Shown: piece by piece, positions 50,023 through 58,705 of the stretch
How the letters are laid out: each line of letters starts with the position of its first letter
Numbering within the stretch: the stretch's first letter is position 1
NCBI RefSeq assembly: GCF_024692365.1
Contig: NZ_JAILMR010000065.1
Location: 1-60,628, forward strand
Direction of reading: 5' to 3'
Length of the DNA: 60,628 bases
Source: Ruminococcus sp.
GTDB lineage: Bacteria; Bacillota; Clostridia; Oscillospirales; Ruminococcaceae
Program-made: the position numbers and the translations under genes
Notes under the pieces: generated by a model
Databases searched by the model: none
Told to the model about the DNA's origin: nothing
What the model saw: the letters and a program-made list of their open reading frames with translations, nothing else

Positions 50023-51990
50023 TTACTTTACAGTAACAGTTATAGCATTCTTGATAGCGTTAGCTGTATCCCACTTACCGTTTACTCTTGCAGCAACTGC
50101 GACCTTGTAGGTCATGCCGGGAGTAAGGTTCTTGGGAGTTACGTAGCTGTTAGTAGTAATGTTGGAAGTCTGAACTCTCCACTTACCAGCTAGATATACA
50201 GCGATGCCATATCTGTCAGCACCCTTTACCTTGTCCCAAACGAACTGTACCTGATGATACTTGGTGCTGTAATTAGCCTTTACGTTCTTAGGATAAGTAT
50301 CATAATAAGGTATAGGATCAATATTAGGATTATCATTGTACTCGATACCATCAACAATGGACTCAAAGCAAGGCTTTACAGAGTAATCCTTGTTGAACAG
50401 CAGAGGATCGCGGTCTGCTCTCCAGCTGATATCGTCGGTAGTACCCCAAACGACAACTGCAGAGATGTAATCCTTATAATCTACAAGAGCGTCCAGAATG
50501 TCGCTGTAATACTTAGCCTGAAGCTCGAAACGCTTGTCGTTTACGGTGCAGTCAAGCTCGGTAACCTGAATATCAAGACCTGTCTTGCTGAACTTTTCCA
50601 GTGCCTGTCTGTAGGAACTTACGCTGGGGAACGGATCATCACTACCGTTGTTGGTAACGTTCAGATGCGACTGCATACCGATACCGTCGATGTAGTGACC
50701 ATCGGAGTTTATCTCCTGACAGAGCTTAACGATGGCATCGCTCTTCTGCATATACTCATTGTAGTCGTTGTAGTAGAGCTTGCAGCCTGCGGGTGCGTAC
50801 TTCTTTGCATATACGAATGCGGGCTTGATGAATGAGTTATCACCAAAGATCTTTACCCAGGGTGAAGCCTCGTAGTTGTTGGAAGACTCAGGGAAACCGG
50901 GCTTTCTGGGTGAGCCGTAATCATCGAAGCACTCGTTTACAACGTCCCATGCATAGAAGTTAACATCGGAATAATCCTTCTTAACAGCTGTAAAGACATT
51001 CTTTATGTAGTTTTCCATACGCTTGAGCATCTTTTCCTTGGATACCCATTCACCATCGGGATCATAGTTCTCCTTGAAGAACCACATAGGAGTCTGGGAA
51101 TGCCATACCAGTACGTGACCTCTCATAGGGATATTGTACTCACGTGCAAAATCAAGGATAGGCTTTGCAGCTTCGAGAGTTACCTGAGGATTCTCGTCAT
51201 CGCCCTTTGCAGCCAGTGCAAGGCAAGCTTCTCTGTCGAGAACGTTCTCGGGCTTTAGCTCATTACCTGCGGTAATGCTGTTGAAGTGCTTGCGTATCAG
51301 AGCCTTTGTAGAATCGGGAGCCAGTTCGGAAACAGTGCAGGCAGTACCGAACTTGAACATATCAGCATAAACATTTTTCAGCGAAGGCGCATTAACGTCC
51401 ATGTTGTTGGGTGCAGCGGTGATGGTGAAATCATCGATGTAGAGGTCGTTAGCTTCGCCCCATGTTTCAACATAGATAGAAACGTCCTTTTCCTCAGCAC
51501 CGTATGAGAAGCTTGCATTCAGCTCAACATAATCGCCCTGAGAAACACCCTTTACGAGGTTGGTGTACAGAGGTTCATCAGAACCTGCGGGAGTATGCTG
51601 GAGTGAGATGCAGACTGTGTTATACCACTGAGCCTTTACCTTTACCGAGATATCATACTTAACGCCAGGCTGAAGCACGCCCTTTACACCGAGTGAAGGA
51701 CCGTTCCAACTCTGGTCACGACCTGTAACTGCCATAACCTTTTTGCCGCTGGGTGCCTTACTGTCCTCGATGACCTTGATAACAGAAGTATCGCTGTCGC
51801 CGCGCTTTGAGAACATTGAACAATCTCCGTCCTCAAAGTCTGTGGAAAATGCTACCTTACCCGAAGCACTTGCACTTACGCTTGAATTTGTTGCAGCAAA
51901 AGCTGAATATGTAGAAAACGGTACAGCTGAACAAGCCATAGTAACGCAGAGCGCATAGGCTGACAGCTTTTTCAAAAGATTTCCTTTCAT
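50023..51990 (-). CDS. Secreted CBM22-GH10 endo-beta-1,4-xylanase
   Basis: 655 aa secreted xylanase. Signal peptide about 1-33 (MKGNLLKKLSAYALCVTMAC ... FAATNS), CBM22-like xylan-binding module about 45-192 (STDFEDGDCSMFSKRGD, YVETWGEANDLYIDDFTI), GH10 barrel about 200-555 with acid/base E353 in WDVVNECFDD and nucleophile E478 in QVTELDC, and an FnIII-like C-terminal domain about 570-655. No dockerin seen. ATG 51990 is chosen: GGGAGGAG is about 10 nt upstream. Single gene with promoter at 52025. Confidence 0.95.
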   Translation of the reverse strand: MKGNLLKKLSAYALCVTMACSAVPFSTYSAFAATNSSVSASASGKVAFSTDFEDGDCSMFSKRGDSDTSVIKVIEDSKAPSGKKVMAVTGRDQSWNGPSLGVKGVLQPGVKYDISVKVKAQWYNTVCISLQHTPAGSDEPLYTNLVKGVSQGDYVELNASFSYGAEEKDVSIYVETWGEANDLYIDDFTITAAPNNMDVNAPSLKNVYADMFKFGTACTVSELAPDSTKALIRKHFNSITAGNELKPENVLDREACLALAAKGDDENPQVTLEAAKPILDFAREYNIPMRGHVLVWHSQTPMWFFKENYDPDGEWVSKEKMLKRMENYIKNVFTAVKKDYSDVNFYAWDVVNECFDDYGSPRKPGFPESSNNYEASPWVKIFGDNSFIKPAFVYAKKYAPAGCKLYYNDYNEYMQKSDAIVKLCQEINSDGHYIDGIGMQSHLNVTNNGSDDPFPSVSSYRQALEKFSKTGLDIQVTELDCTVNDKRFELQAKYYSDILDALVDYKDYISAVVVWGTTDDISWRADRDPLLFNKDYSVKPCFESIVDGIEYNDNPNIDPIPYYDTYPKNVKANYSTKYHQVQFVWDKVKGADRYGIAVYLAGKWRVQTSNITTNSYVTPKNLTPGMTYKVAVAARVNGKWDTANAIKNAITVTVK

Positions 51991-52024
51991 GGTGGATTCT
52001 CCTCCCAAAAATTATTATATCTTA

Positions 52025-52053
52025 ATTTTATCATACTATATAAGTATTGTCAA
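52025..52053 (-). promoter_or_regulatory. Promoter of the GH10 xylanase
   Basis: The minus strand has TTGACA, a 17-nt spacer and TAAAAT, about 35 nt before the start. Confidence 0.75.
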
Positions 52054-52290
52054 CGAATTTAACCATTATTTCGCAATTTTTGGTAAGAATAACACATAAT
52101 TTGATTAAAATCAGTATATCGCAACGAAGCACCATTGGCATAGTGTATAATTAAATAATAGTGATAGTGTCAAAATGTACAATTCGGCATTTTACGGTAA
52201 TTTCCCGGAGATAGCAGTGTGCCCTCATTCATTGGCAAATACTGTAAAATATCGATGCATGATAATTACAATACAGCGTACCGATATGAC
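52054..52290. other. Intergenic region without recognised content
   Basis: Between the xylanase promoter and the yjdF terminator. I see no ORF, RNA or strong repeat. A lone TATAAT at about 52144 lacks a convincing -35. Confidence 0.4.
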
Positions 52291-52322
52291 AAAAAAAGAC
52301 CTCACAGATTAAACCGTGAGGT
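52291..52322 (-). terminator. Terminator of yjdF
   Basis: The minus strand has CCTCACGG, 7-nt loop, TGTGAGG (partial mismatch at the tip), TCTTTTTTT. Confidence 0.85.
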
Positions 52323-52346
52323 TCTTCTCTCAGCACAGGAAACAAG

Positions 52347-52763
52347 TCAATGACCTTTATGCTTCTCTCTGCGTTTTTGCTGTTTAAGCTCAAACTGACG
52401 CTGCCTTTCGGCTTCACGCTGTTCCTTGGTTATCTGCCTGCGCTCGGTCTTCATAGCCTCCTGCATCAGCTTTAGTGCTTGCTGCGATTTTGTGCCGATA
52501 CCGGTGGTATTCAGCTGTTTTCGTGCATTGCACTGTCTGCGTTTGGGATTGTCAGCAGTCCGTTTGACCTTTGTTTCAACAGCATTACTGAACTTCAACT
52601 CATAGTAATGCTTCAGGACAAATTCGAGAACTTCGCTTTCCTTCGGTTCAGCCCCGAATGTCACTTTTGCCGCGAAGAGCTTTCCGTTCTGAGTACATTC
52701 AAAAACACCGACCCAGAAAGGCTCATCAAAAAATACCGTCAGCATACCGTTTGTTTTGTCCAT
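52347..52763 (-). CDS. yjdF: YjdF family protein (DUF2992)
   Basis: 138 aa. The N-terminal 60 residues (LTVFFDEPFWVGVFECTQNG, AAKVTFGAEPKESEVLEFVL) are diagnostic of YjdF; the C-terminus is basic and helical (ITKEQREAERQRQFELKQQK). YjdF is of unknown function but is classically controlled by the yjdF riboswitch, which responds to azaaromatic compounds. Here a 160-nt leader fits that arrangement. AGGGAAAT precedes ATG. Single gene, terminator at 52291. Confidence 0.93.
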   Translation of the reverse strand: MDKTNGMLTVFFDEPFWVGVFECTQNGKLFAAKVTFGAEPKESEVLEFVLKHYYELKFSNAVETKVKRTADNPKRRQCNARKQLNTTGIGTKSQQALKLMQEAMKTERRQITKEQREAERQRQFELKQQKRREKHKGH

Positions 52764-52774
52764 ATATTTCCCTC

Positions 52775-52926
52775 CAAAAAAATGCTATGGACAAAGAACG
52801 GACAACCCGGAGGGGCAGGTTACTTACCCTGTTTTCACAGGACGGCCGGGCTACCTACCGGCTCTGGCATACACTAAGGTACACGTTGCGTTTTTATCTT
52901 TGTCATGTTATCGCACTATCCGTGCT
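52775..52926 (-). promoter_or_regulatory. Probable yjdF riboswitch
   Basis: A structured leader of about 150 nt between the promoter and the yjdF RBS. On the minus strand it shows GCAC-GGATA-GTGC, AACGTGTACCTTAGTGTATG, a GCCGGTAGGTAGCCCGGC stem, CCTGTGAAAACAGG and GGTTGTCC. Position, length and gene identity fit the yjdF RNA family; I could not fold it against the covariance model. Confidence 0.7.
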
Positions 52927-52933
52927 ACTTTAT

Positions 52934-52962
52934 ATAATAGCACATCAGAACTATCAGGTCAA
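52934..52962 (-). promoter_or_regulatory. Promoter of yjdF
   Basis: The minus strand has TTGACC, a 17-nt spacer and TATTAT, starting the leader near 52927. Confidence 0.7.
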
Positions 52963-53006
52963 TAGCACACATCAAAAAGTTCTAACAAAGCGTTCAATGA
53001 TACCGA

Positions 53007-53035
53007 TTGACGTTGATAAAAAACTGTGATATAAT
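53007..53035 (+). promoter_or_regulatory. Promoter of the frameshifted LRR gene
   Basis: TTGACG, 17-nt spacer, TATAAT, 41 nt before ATG 53076. Confidence 0.7.
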
Positions 53036-53075
53036 ATCCATTGGTAAAATTATCAACTACGAAAGCAGGTCAATC

Positions 53076-53796
53076 ATGGAAAGTAAAAACAAGCAGAAAA
53101 GCATAATAAAAATAATACGCAATATCATATTGAGCGTTCTGGCGCTGGTCATTCTGATATATGTCATTGTGAATATCGTGTTCTGGAAAAAAGGAATGCC
53201 CGAACGCTTTTTTGGATTGCAAATCTCTTAAAAAGATAACTATTCCTGACGAAATCGAAGAAATAGAATACGGCGCATTTCAGAACAGCGGTCTTACAGA
53301 AGCCAATATTCCCCAAAACCTTGTAACTAACTGCGGCTGCATTTTTAGAGGAACCCCCTTTGAGAAAGCTCTTGAAAAAGAAGCAACAGGCGATTTCATA
53401 ATTTTCAATGATGTACTACTTTATAAGTATATTGGTGATGATGAAAATGTTGTGATACCCGAAAGTGTGACATATATTAATGGTGCATTTCAATATTCTT
53501 CGATTGAAAGCCTTATTATCCCAGATACTGTTGATCCTGACAATGATATGTCATTTTACGACTGCTACAACTTAGAAAGTATAACCCTCCCCAATAAAAT
53601 AAAGAAGATACCAAGATCTGCTTTTGAAAACTGTTTCTCACTTGAGAAAATCACTATCCCTGCAAGCGTTGAAGAGATAGGCGATCACGCCTTTGAAAAC
53701 TGTCCATCTCTCGAACAGACTATCATAGAGGGTTCGCCAAAAATGGGCGAAGACGTATTTAAGGGCAGCAATCCGTTACTGAATAATCCCAAGTAA
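53076..53796 (+). pseudogene. BspA-like leucine-rich-repeat protein, frameshifted
   Basis: The first frame encodes MESKNKQKSIIKIIRNIILS followed by a membrane segment and ends at FWKKGMPERFFGLQIS. The +1 frame continues as ECPNAFLDCKSLKKITIP, the usual BspA/Treponema LRR pattern, and runs with five or six LRR_5 units (AFENCFSLEKITIPASVEEI) to 53796. The switch point is best placed in the A6 run at 53187-53192, where an extra A would break the gene. Intact it would be a membrane-anchored extracellular LRR protein of about 240 aa. Sequencing error, pseudogene or slippage-based phase variation are all possible. Confidence 0.8.
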
Positions 53797-53810
53797 TAGA
53801 ATAACCACGC

Positions 53811-53846
53811 AAAAAGCTCTCACAGCCGAAACTGTGAGAGCTTTTC
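53811..53846. terminator. Bidirectional terminator
   Basis: AAAAGCTCTCACAG, 6-nt loop, CTGTGAGAGCTTTT, between the LRR gene and the convergent FtsX-type gene. Confidence 0.9.
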
Positions 53847-53863
53847 ATTTGGGGACTGTATCT

Positions 53864-56326
53864 TTACGCTGTCTTTAATTCTTCGGGGATATTCATTTTT
53901 GATATCCTTTTCTCAACACAAAGCACTGTCACGATGCCGACGAACATTATCACAAAAATGATCGCGGGATATGAAGCCCAGTTCATGCGGAATGTCAGGA
54001 ACGGGAATTCATTGAAAAGGCTTTTGAAAACTGTGGGTGACAATATCAGTGAAAGTACGGCGGATATTATAAATGCTGTGCCGTTGTAATAGAATATCTC
54101 CCAGAGGAGCATTTTTCTTACCTGACCTCTTGTCATACCTATACTCTTCAATGTTGCCAGTTCTTTTTCTCTTACCATTATACTTGAGATAAATACGTTG
54201 ATAAGGTTCATTATCGCAATGAATGTCAGCACTATGCAAAGCAGAGTGCATATCAGTTTTACCAGAATCTTCATCGATGCAAAATCTTTTGCAAGAGAAA
54301 ATTTAGACTGATAATTTATTGAGTTATCAACCTCAGCCATGTTCTTGATGCAGTTTTCAGCATCTTTTTCCATGCCGTCCTTTACGTTGAATTCGTAGGA
54401 CATTATCTTCTGATTTCCTGTAACTTCCTCATACTGCTCGGTATTCATATAAAGCTCGCAGGTCATGCCGCCCTTTGAAATACCTGTCTTTTTTGCACCG
54501 AGAGCAACGTTCATGTGCCCCAGAACTGTATAAGCATGATCTTTTCCGTCTACACCTGTTATAGTAACAGTGTCGCCTTGGTTGAACTGACTTGTACCTG
54601 GGTAGATCTCGCCCTCAGATGTCAGCCAGCAGCCCTCAACGATACCTGTACCGTCCTTGAACTTCTCCATATCGATATCGTCTTCGAGAACCAATGATTT
54701 ATTGATCGTAAATTCGTTTGAGCCGTAAAGATCGAGTGTGTACTCTTCACCATTGGGAAGATCGATCTCCTTTACCTTTGCATACTCATTAGCCATATCG
54801 CCGTAAACAATCGAGCCGTCCTCAACAAAACCGCTGTTTTCGATCTCATCAACTACCGACGCATCCAGTACCTTTACATTGTTTTCATTGTCGATATAGT
54901 CGTTCTTGTAATAATCCGACGATGCGACTGTATAATCAGATGCAAGTATCGTCGAAAGATATTTGTCCATATCAAAGCTGTTCAGCGCATCGTAAGAAAC
55001 TATTACCAGCAGTACGGGAAGTGATATGCTGACCAGCAGCATCGCAAGACTCTTCTTGTTGCGCATGATATTATATCTAGCAAACTTGTAAGCCTTGCTT
55101 CCGTCGTTTGACTTTCTGGTGTTCTTGTAGCCTTTGAGCTCTATCCTTGTGGATTCAATAGGAGAAAGCTTCTTTATCATTCTTATAGGACCGTTTACAC
55201 TAACCATTGTAGTTATTACAACGAACAGTGCAGCTGCTGCAAGTATCAGTGCGATAACTCCGCCTGATATAACTGTATCATTTGCAACCGAATCATATGC
55301 GGTCTGACGAAGTATTGAAGGCAGGATAAGTCTTCCCATGAAGTATCCGCCGACTATACCGAGAGGTACTGCAACTGCAAGCATTATAAATGCCTGTGTT
55401 CTTACAAAAGCCGCAAGGTGTTTGTTTGACATACCGATAGTTTTCAGTCTGCCGAACTGCTTTGCATCTTTTCTTGCTGATATATAGAATATGTTATTGA
55501 TGATAAGATATCCTATCAGCACGATAACAAGCACGCCGCATATCAGCATTATAAGAGTTTCCGAGGAAAGTCCCTCACTGCTGACATTATAACCGGGATT
55601 CACAGAGATGATATCCTGAGAGTATTCAAGACCTACATCATTGAAAATCTGCTCTGTTTCACCTTCGATATCATAGCCATCACTCAGCAGAATGGATACA
55701 TCGCTCGTTCCGTTTACGGTGTCAGTTTCAAATTTGCTGTCCCAGATATCGCTGTATTTTTCGGAGGTTATTATCTGACCTATCTTTACAGGATAAGCCT
55801 TGTTTATCTCGAACCAGCCCGAAAGCACGAATTCCTCGGTAACGGTCTTGCCGCTTACATCAAGGTCGATGCTGACAGGTGTGCCTACCTTCTTCTCCAC
55901 GCCAAGTGCAGCAAGAGTAGTCGTATCGACAGCTATCTCGTTTGCTTCAACGGGAAGTTTTCCGCTTGTGGGTGTGTAGTAGTCAAGCTCTGCCTCATCT
56001 GCGCCCATGTAGCTGACTTCAACATTGTATTTGATACCGCTGTTTACTGCATATCCTAAAAATCTGCGGTAGCCTGCTTTTTTTACAAGTCCGTGATCCC
56101 TGATAGCTTCAAATTCTTTGCCATAGCCCTTGTCCCAGTCCTTTACTATAACATGGGCAGTGGTTCCCAGCTTTTTGAATTCGTAATAGGTATTTGCATT
56201 GTTCAGTCCCGCAGCCGTAGTGAACAATGTGGAGAACAGAAGTGCTGTCAGTATCATTGCGATTATCGTACAGACACATCTGAACTTCTCCGCAAGAAGT
56301 GATCTGAATGCTAGTTTTCTAATCAT
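53864..56326 (-). CDS. FtsX/MacB-type ABC transporter permease
   Basis: 820 aa. An N-terminal helix (about 16-38) precedes a large extracellular domain to about residue 255. Helices near 257-280, 308-330, 350-380 and 430-447 are followed by a second extracellular domain and three C-terminal helices with FtsX features (MVREKELATLKSIGMTRGQV). The duplicated FtsX layout is that of peptide-sensing or exporting MacB/BceB-like permeases. ATG lies directly after the ATPase stop codon. Position beside the peptide locus suggests antimicrobial peptide resistance or export (inference). Confidence 0.9.
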   Translation of the reverse strand: MIRKLAFRSLLAEKFRCVCTIIAMILTALLFSTLFTTAAGLNNANTYYEFKKLGTTAHVIVKDWDKGYGKEFEAIRDHGLVKKAGYRRFLGYAVNSGIKYNVEVSYMGADEAELDYYTPTSGKLPVEANEIAVDTTTLAALGVEKKVGTPVSIDLDVSGKTVTEEFVLSGWFEINKAYPVKIGQIITSEKYSDIWDSKFETDTVNGTSDVSILLSDGYDIEGETEQIFNDVGLEYSQDIISVNPGYNVSSEGLSSETLIMLICGVLVIVLIGYLIINNIFYISARKDAKQFGRLKTIGMSNKHLAAFVRTQAFIMLAVAVPLGIVGGYFMGRLILPSILRQTAYDSVANDTVISGGVIALILAAAALFVVITTMVSVNGPIRMIKKLSPIESTRIELKGYKNTRKSNDGSKAYKFARYNIMRNKKSLAMLLVSISLPVLLVIVSYDALNSFDMDKYLSTILASDYTVASSDYYKNDYIDNENNVKVLDASVVDEIENSGFVEDGSIVYGDMANEYAKVKEIDLPNGEEYTLDLYGSNEFTINKSLVLEDDIDMEKFKDGTGIVEGCWLTSEGEIYPGTSQFNQGDTVTITGVDGKDHAYTVLGHMNVALGAKKTGISKGGMTCELYMNTEQYEEVTGNQKIMSYEFNVKDGMEKDAENCIKNMAEVDNSINYQSKFSLAKDFASMKILVKLICTLLCIVLTFIAIMNLINVFISSIMVREKELATLKSIGMTRGQVRKMLLWEIFYYNGTAFIISAVLSLILSPTVFKSLFNEFPFLTFRMNWASYPAIIFVIMFVGIVTVLCVEKRISKMNIPEELKTA

Positions 56327-56986
56327 TTACTGCACTCTCCCGTCAACAACTCTTATAACTCTCTTCATCTGTGCTGCAACTTCCTGATCGTGAGTTACAA
56401 CGATGATCGTCTGGTCAAACTCCTTATTCATGAATTTCAGCATATCAACGACCTCTGCGCCCATAGCTTCATCAAGATTTCCTGTAGGCTCATCTGCAAG
56501 AACTATCTCGGGCTTGTTAGCCAGCGCTCTTGCGATAGCTACTCTCTGCTGCTGTCCGCCTGACATTGACGAAGGCAGAGAATTTTTCTTGTGTGAGATC
56601 TCCAGCGCATCAAGTATAGAGTCGATATACTTATTATCGGGCTTCTTTCCGTCAAGCTGTATAGGGAGAACTATGTTCTCGTATACATTGAGTACAGGTA
56701 TCAGATTATAGTTCTGAAAAATGAAGCCGATCTTTGAACGGCGCATCTTTGTCAACTGCTCGTCGTTCATCTTGGAGATATCCTCTCCGCCGATAACGAT
56801 ACTTCCTCCTGTGGGATGATCAAGGGCACCCAGCATATTCAGCAGGGTAGATTTACCGCTGCCTGATTTGCCGATTATACCTATCAGTTCACCCTTGTCA
56901 ACGCTCAGGTTTACCTTGTCCAGAGCCTTTACCAGGTTGCTTTCGTCGCCGTAATACTTACACAGTTCGTGAGTCTGAATTACCAT
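56327..56986 (-). CDS. MacB/LolD-type ABC ATP-binding protein
   Basis: 219 aa. Walker A GKSGSGKSTLLNMLGALDHP, Q-loop FIFQNYNLIPVLNVYENI, signature LPSSMSGGQQQRVAIARALA, Walker B IVLADEPTGNLDE, H-loop VVTHDQEVA. Start ATG 56986 (MVIQTHELCKYYG); GTG/ATT codons to 56995 lie nearer AAGGA, so the exact start is uncertain. Own promoter at 57022. Pairs with the 820-aa permease. Confidence 0.93.
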   Translation of the reverse strand: MVIQTHELCKYYGDESNLVKALDKVNLSVDKGELIGIIGKSGSGKSTLLNMLGALDHPTGGSIVIGGEDISKMNDEQLTKMRRSKIGFIFQNYNLIPVLNVYENIVLPIQLDGKKPDNKYIDSILDALEISHKKNSLPSSMSGGQQQRVAIARALANKPEIVLADEPTGNLDEAMGAEVVDMLKFMNKEFDQTIIVVTHDQEVAAQMKRVIRVVDGRVQ

Positions 56987-57021
56987 TACAATCACCGTTC
57001 CTTATCATTTATTATAATAAC

Positions 57022-57050
57022 ATTATAGCACACCGCATCGATAAAGTCAA
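57022..57050 (-). promoter_or_regulatory. Promoter of the MacB-like ABC pair
   Basis: The minus strand has TTGACT, a 17-nt spacer and TATAAT, so this pair can be expressed apart from the peptide locus upstream. Confidence 0.75.
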
Positions 57051-57085
57051 TCAAATAACCGCGTATCTACGCGCTAATTCGTTCC

Positions 57086-58705
57086 TTATCCTATCTTGTA
57101 TATCTGATCTACCTGATCTGAAAAACAATTGCTGTGGGATACTATGATTATTATTTTGTCCTTTATACCCATTATTGAACGGGCAATTATCTTCTCGGTA
57201 TTTTTGTCGAGTGCCGAAGTCGGCTCATCGAATATGACCACATCCGATCTTTTCAGCATCGAACGTGCTATCGCCAGTCTCTGACGCTGTCCGCCAGACA
57301 TAGTCATACCATCATCACCAACTATGGTATCAAGTCCGTTATCCATGCCCCTGACGAAATCGTCAAGTTCAACGCACCGAAGCGCTTCCCATACCTTTTC
57401 TTCGGGAATATCCCTTCCGTTGGTGAGATTATTGTATATCGTATCATGCAGGAAGAATGTTTTCTGAGATACCAGTGAGATCCTGTCCCTGAAGGATTCA
57501 AGGTCTATGCTGCCTATCTCATCGTCGTTTATGTAGATATTACCCGACGACGCCCGCCACAATCCCAGTATCAGATTGAATATGGTAGTCTTACCTGCAC
57601 CGCTTTTTCCGCAAATCAGATATTTTTTGTTCTTCTCAAAATCCAGATCCAGCCCGTTGAGAATATTCTTTCCGCGGGTGTACCCGAATGTAAGATTTTC
57701 AAGCTTTATATTGTCGATCTCATCTATCTGCTTGCCTGATGAAGCATCTGCGCTCATATCACCGCCCAGAACTTCATCTACATGATCAAGAGAAGGAACG
57801 ACCATATTGAAGCTTACTTTCATGAATACAAGATTCTCAAACGGCGCGATGAACCTTGTGCAGTATTGCAGGAATATTACCATAACGCCCATCGAGATCT
57901 GTTTCTGAAATACCTGATAACCGCCGAATGCAGTTATCGCTATCAGGCTGATGGTAGATATCATATCTATCGCCTGATTTGAAAATCCATTTGTAAGTGT
58001 GAGCTTTTTAAAGCTCCTTTTCAGCACATCTGCTGCCAGTTCATACTTGTTCAGAAAACTCCTGCGGAAACCGTAGGTTATCATTGCAGGTGCATTTGAT
58101 ATGAACTCTTCGGTGAGAGCATTCTGCTCTCCGTAATCTTTTCTGTTTTCCAGCGCCAGATACCTGAGTTTATCTCCGAACTTCTGCTGTGCCGCAAGAG
58201 TTATGGGTATCATCACGATCAGCAGCAGCGTGAGTTTCACATCATAGTAGAACATAACGCCCATTATGCCGATCGCCTGAACAAGTGAAACGATCACCTT
58301 GTATGCCTTGTATACAAAAGATGCCAGCTTTGCCGCATCATCGTTTACTACCGTCATAAGATCGCCTGTCTTTTCATTTGCAAAGAACTTTCCGTCCTTC
58401 ATGAAAAGTCTGTCCAGCGCTGTAAGTTTCAGATGCTGCGCAAACTCGAATTCCTTTACCGATGAATAGTAATCAAATGCGAATTCAACAAACATCTGTG
58501 AAATGTTAAGTACAAAATATATTGCTATCAGTCTTATCAGGGAACTTATCGATGCCGCTTTCGTGACTACATCTACGAAGTCAACAAAAACCATTGGCAC
58601 GGCTATCGATAAGGACACCGATATCAGCATCAGGGTAAAGAAAACACCTTTCTTCATTCTGTCAAGTTTCCATATCCTGAGCAGTTTCTTTATTTCATTA
58701 TTCAT
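57086..58705 (-). CDS. One-piece ABC exporter (TMD-NBD) of the peptide locus
   Basis: 539 aa half-transporter of the peptide/lipid exporter type. Six membrane helices in residues about 20-290, no C39 peptidase domain at the N-terminus. NBD: Walker A GKSGAGKTT (366-374), Q-loop LVSQKTFFLHD, signature MSGGQRQRLAIARS (469), Walker B VVIFDEPTSALDK, H-loop VSHSN. It probably exports the small peptides encoded upstream. Its start lies 8 nt inside the end of the subtilase gene, so the two are translationally coupled. Absence of a C39 domain fits leader removal by the separate protease. Confidence 0.92.
   Translation of the reverse strand: MNNEIKKLLRIWKLDRMKKGVFFTLMLISVSLSIAVPMVFVDFVDVVTKAASISSLIRLIAIYFVLNISQMFVEFAFDYYSSVKEFEFAQHLKLTALDRLFMKDGKFFANEKTGDLMTVVNDDAAKLASFVYKAYKVIVSLVQAIGIMGVMFYYDVKLTLLLIVMIPITLAAQQKFGDKLRYLALENRKDYGEQNALTEEFISNAPAMITYGFRRSFLNKYELAADVLKRSFKKLTLTNGFSNQAIDMISTISLIAITAFGGYQVFQKQISMGVMVIFLQYCTRFIAPFENLVFMKVSFNMVVPSLDHVDEVLGGDMSADASSGKQIDEIDNIKLENLTFGYTRGKNILNGLDLDFEKNKKYLICGKSGAGKTTIFNLILGLWRASSGNIYINDDEIGSIDLESFRDRISLVSQKTFFLHDTIYNNLTNGRDIPEEKVWEALRCVELDDFVRGMDNGLDTIVGDDGMTMSGGQRQRLAIARSMLKRSDVVIFDEPTSALDKNTEKIIARSIMGIKDKIIIIVSHSNCFSDQVDQIYKIG

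Noticed and set aside
53187..53193. Programmed -1 ribosomal frameshift at the A6G run of the LRR gene
   Set aside because: The downstream LRR frame requires +1 (or -2), not -1, and I see no stimulatory stem; mutation or slippage is more likely.
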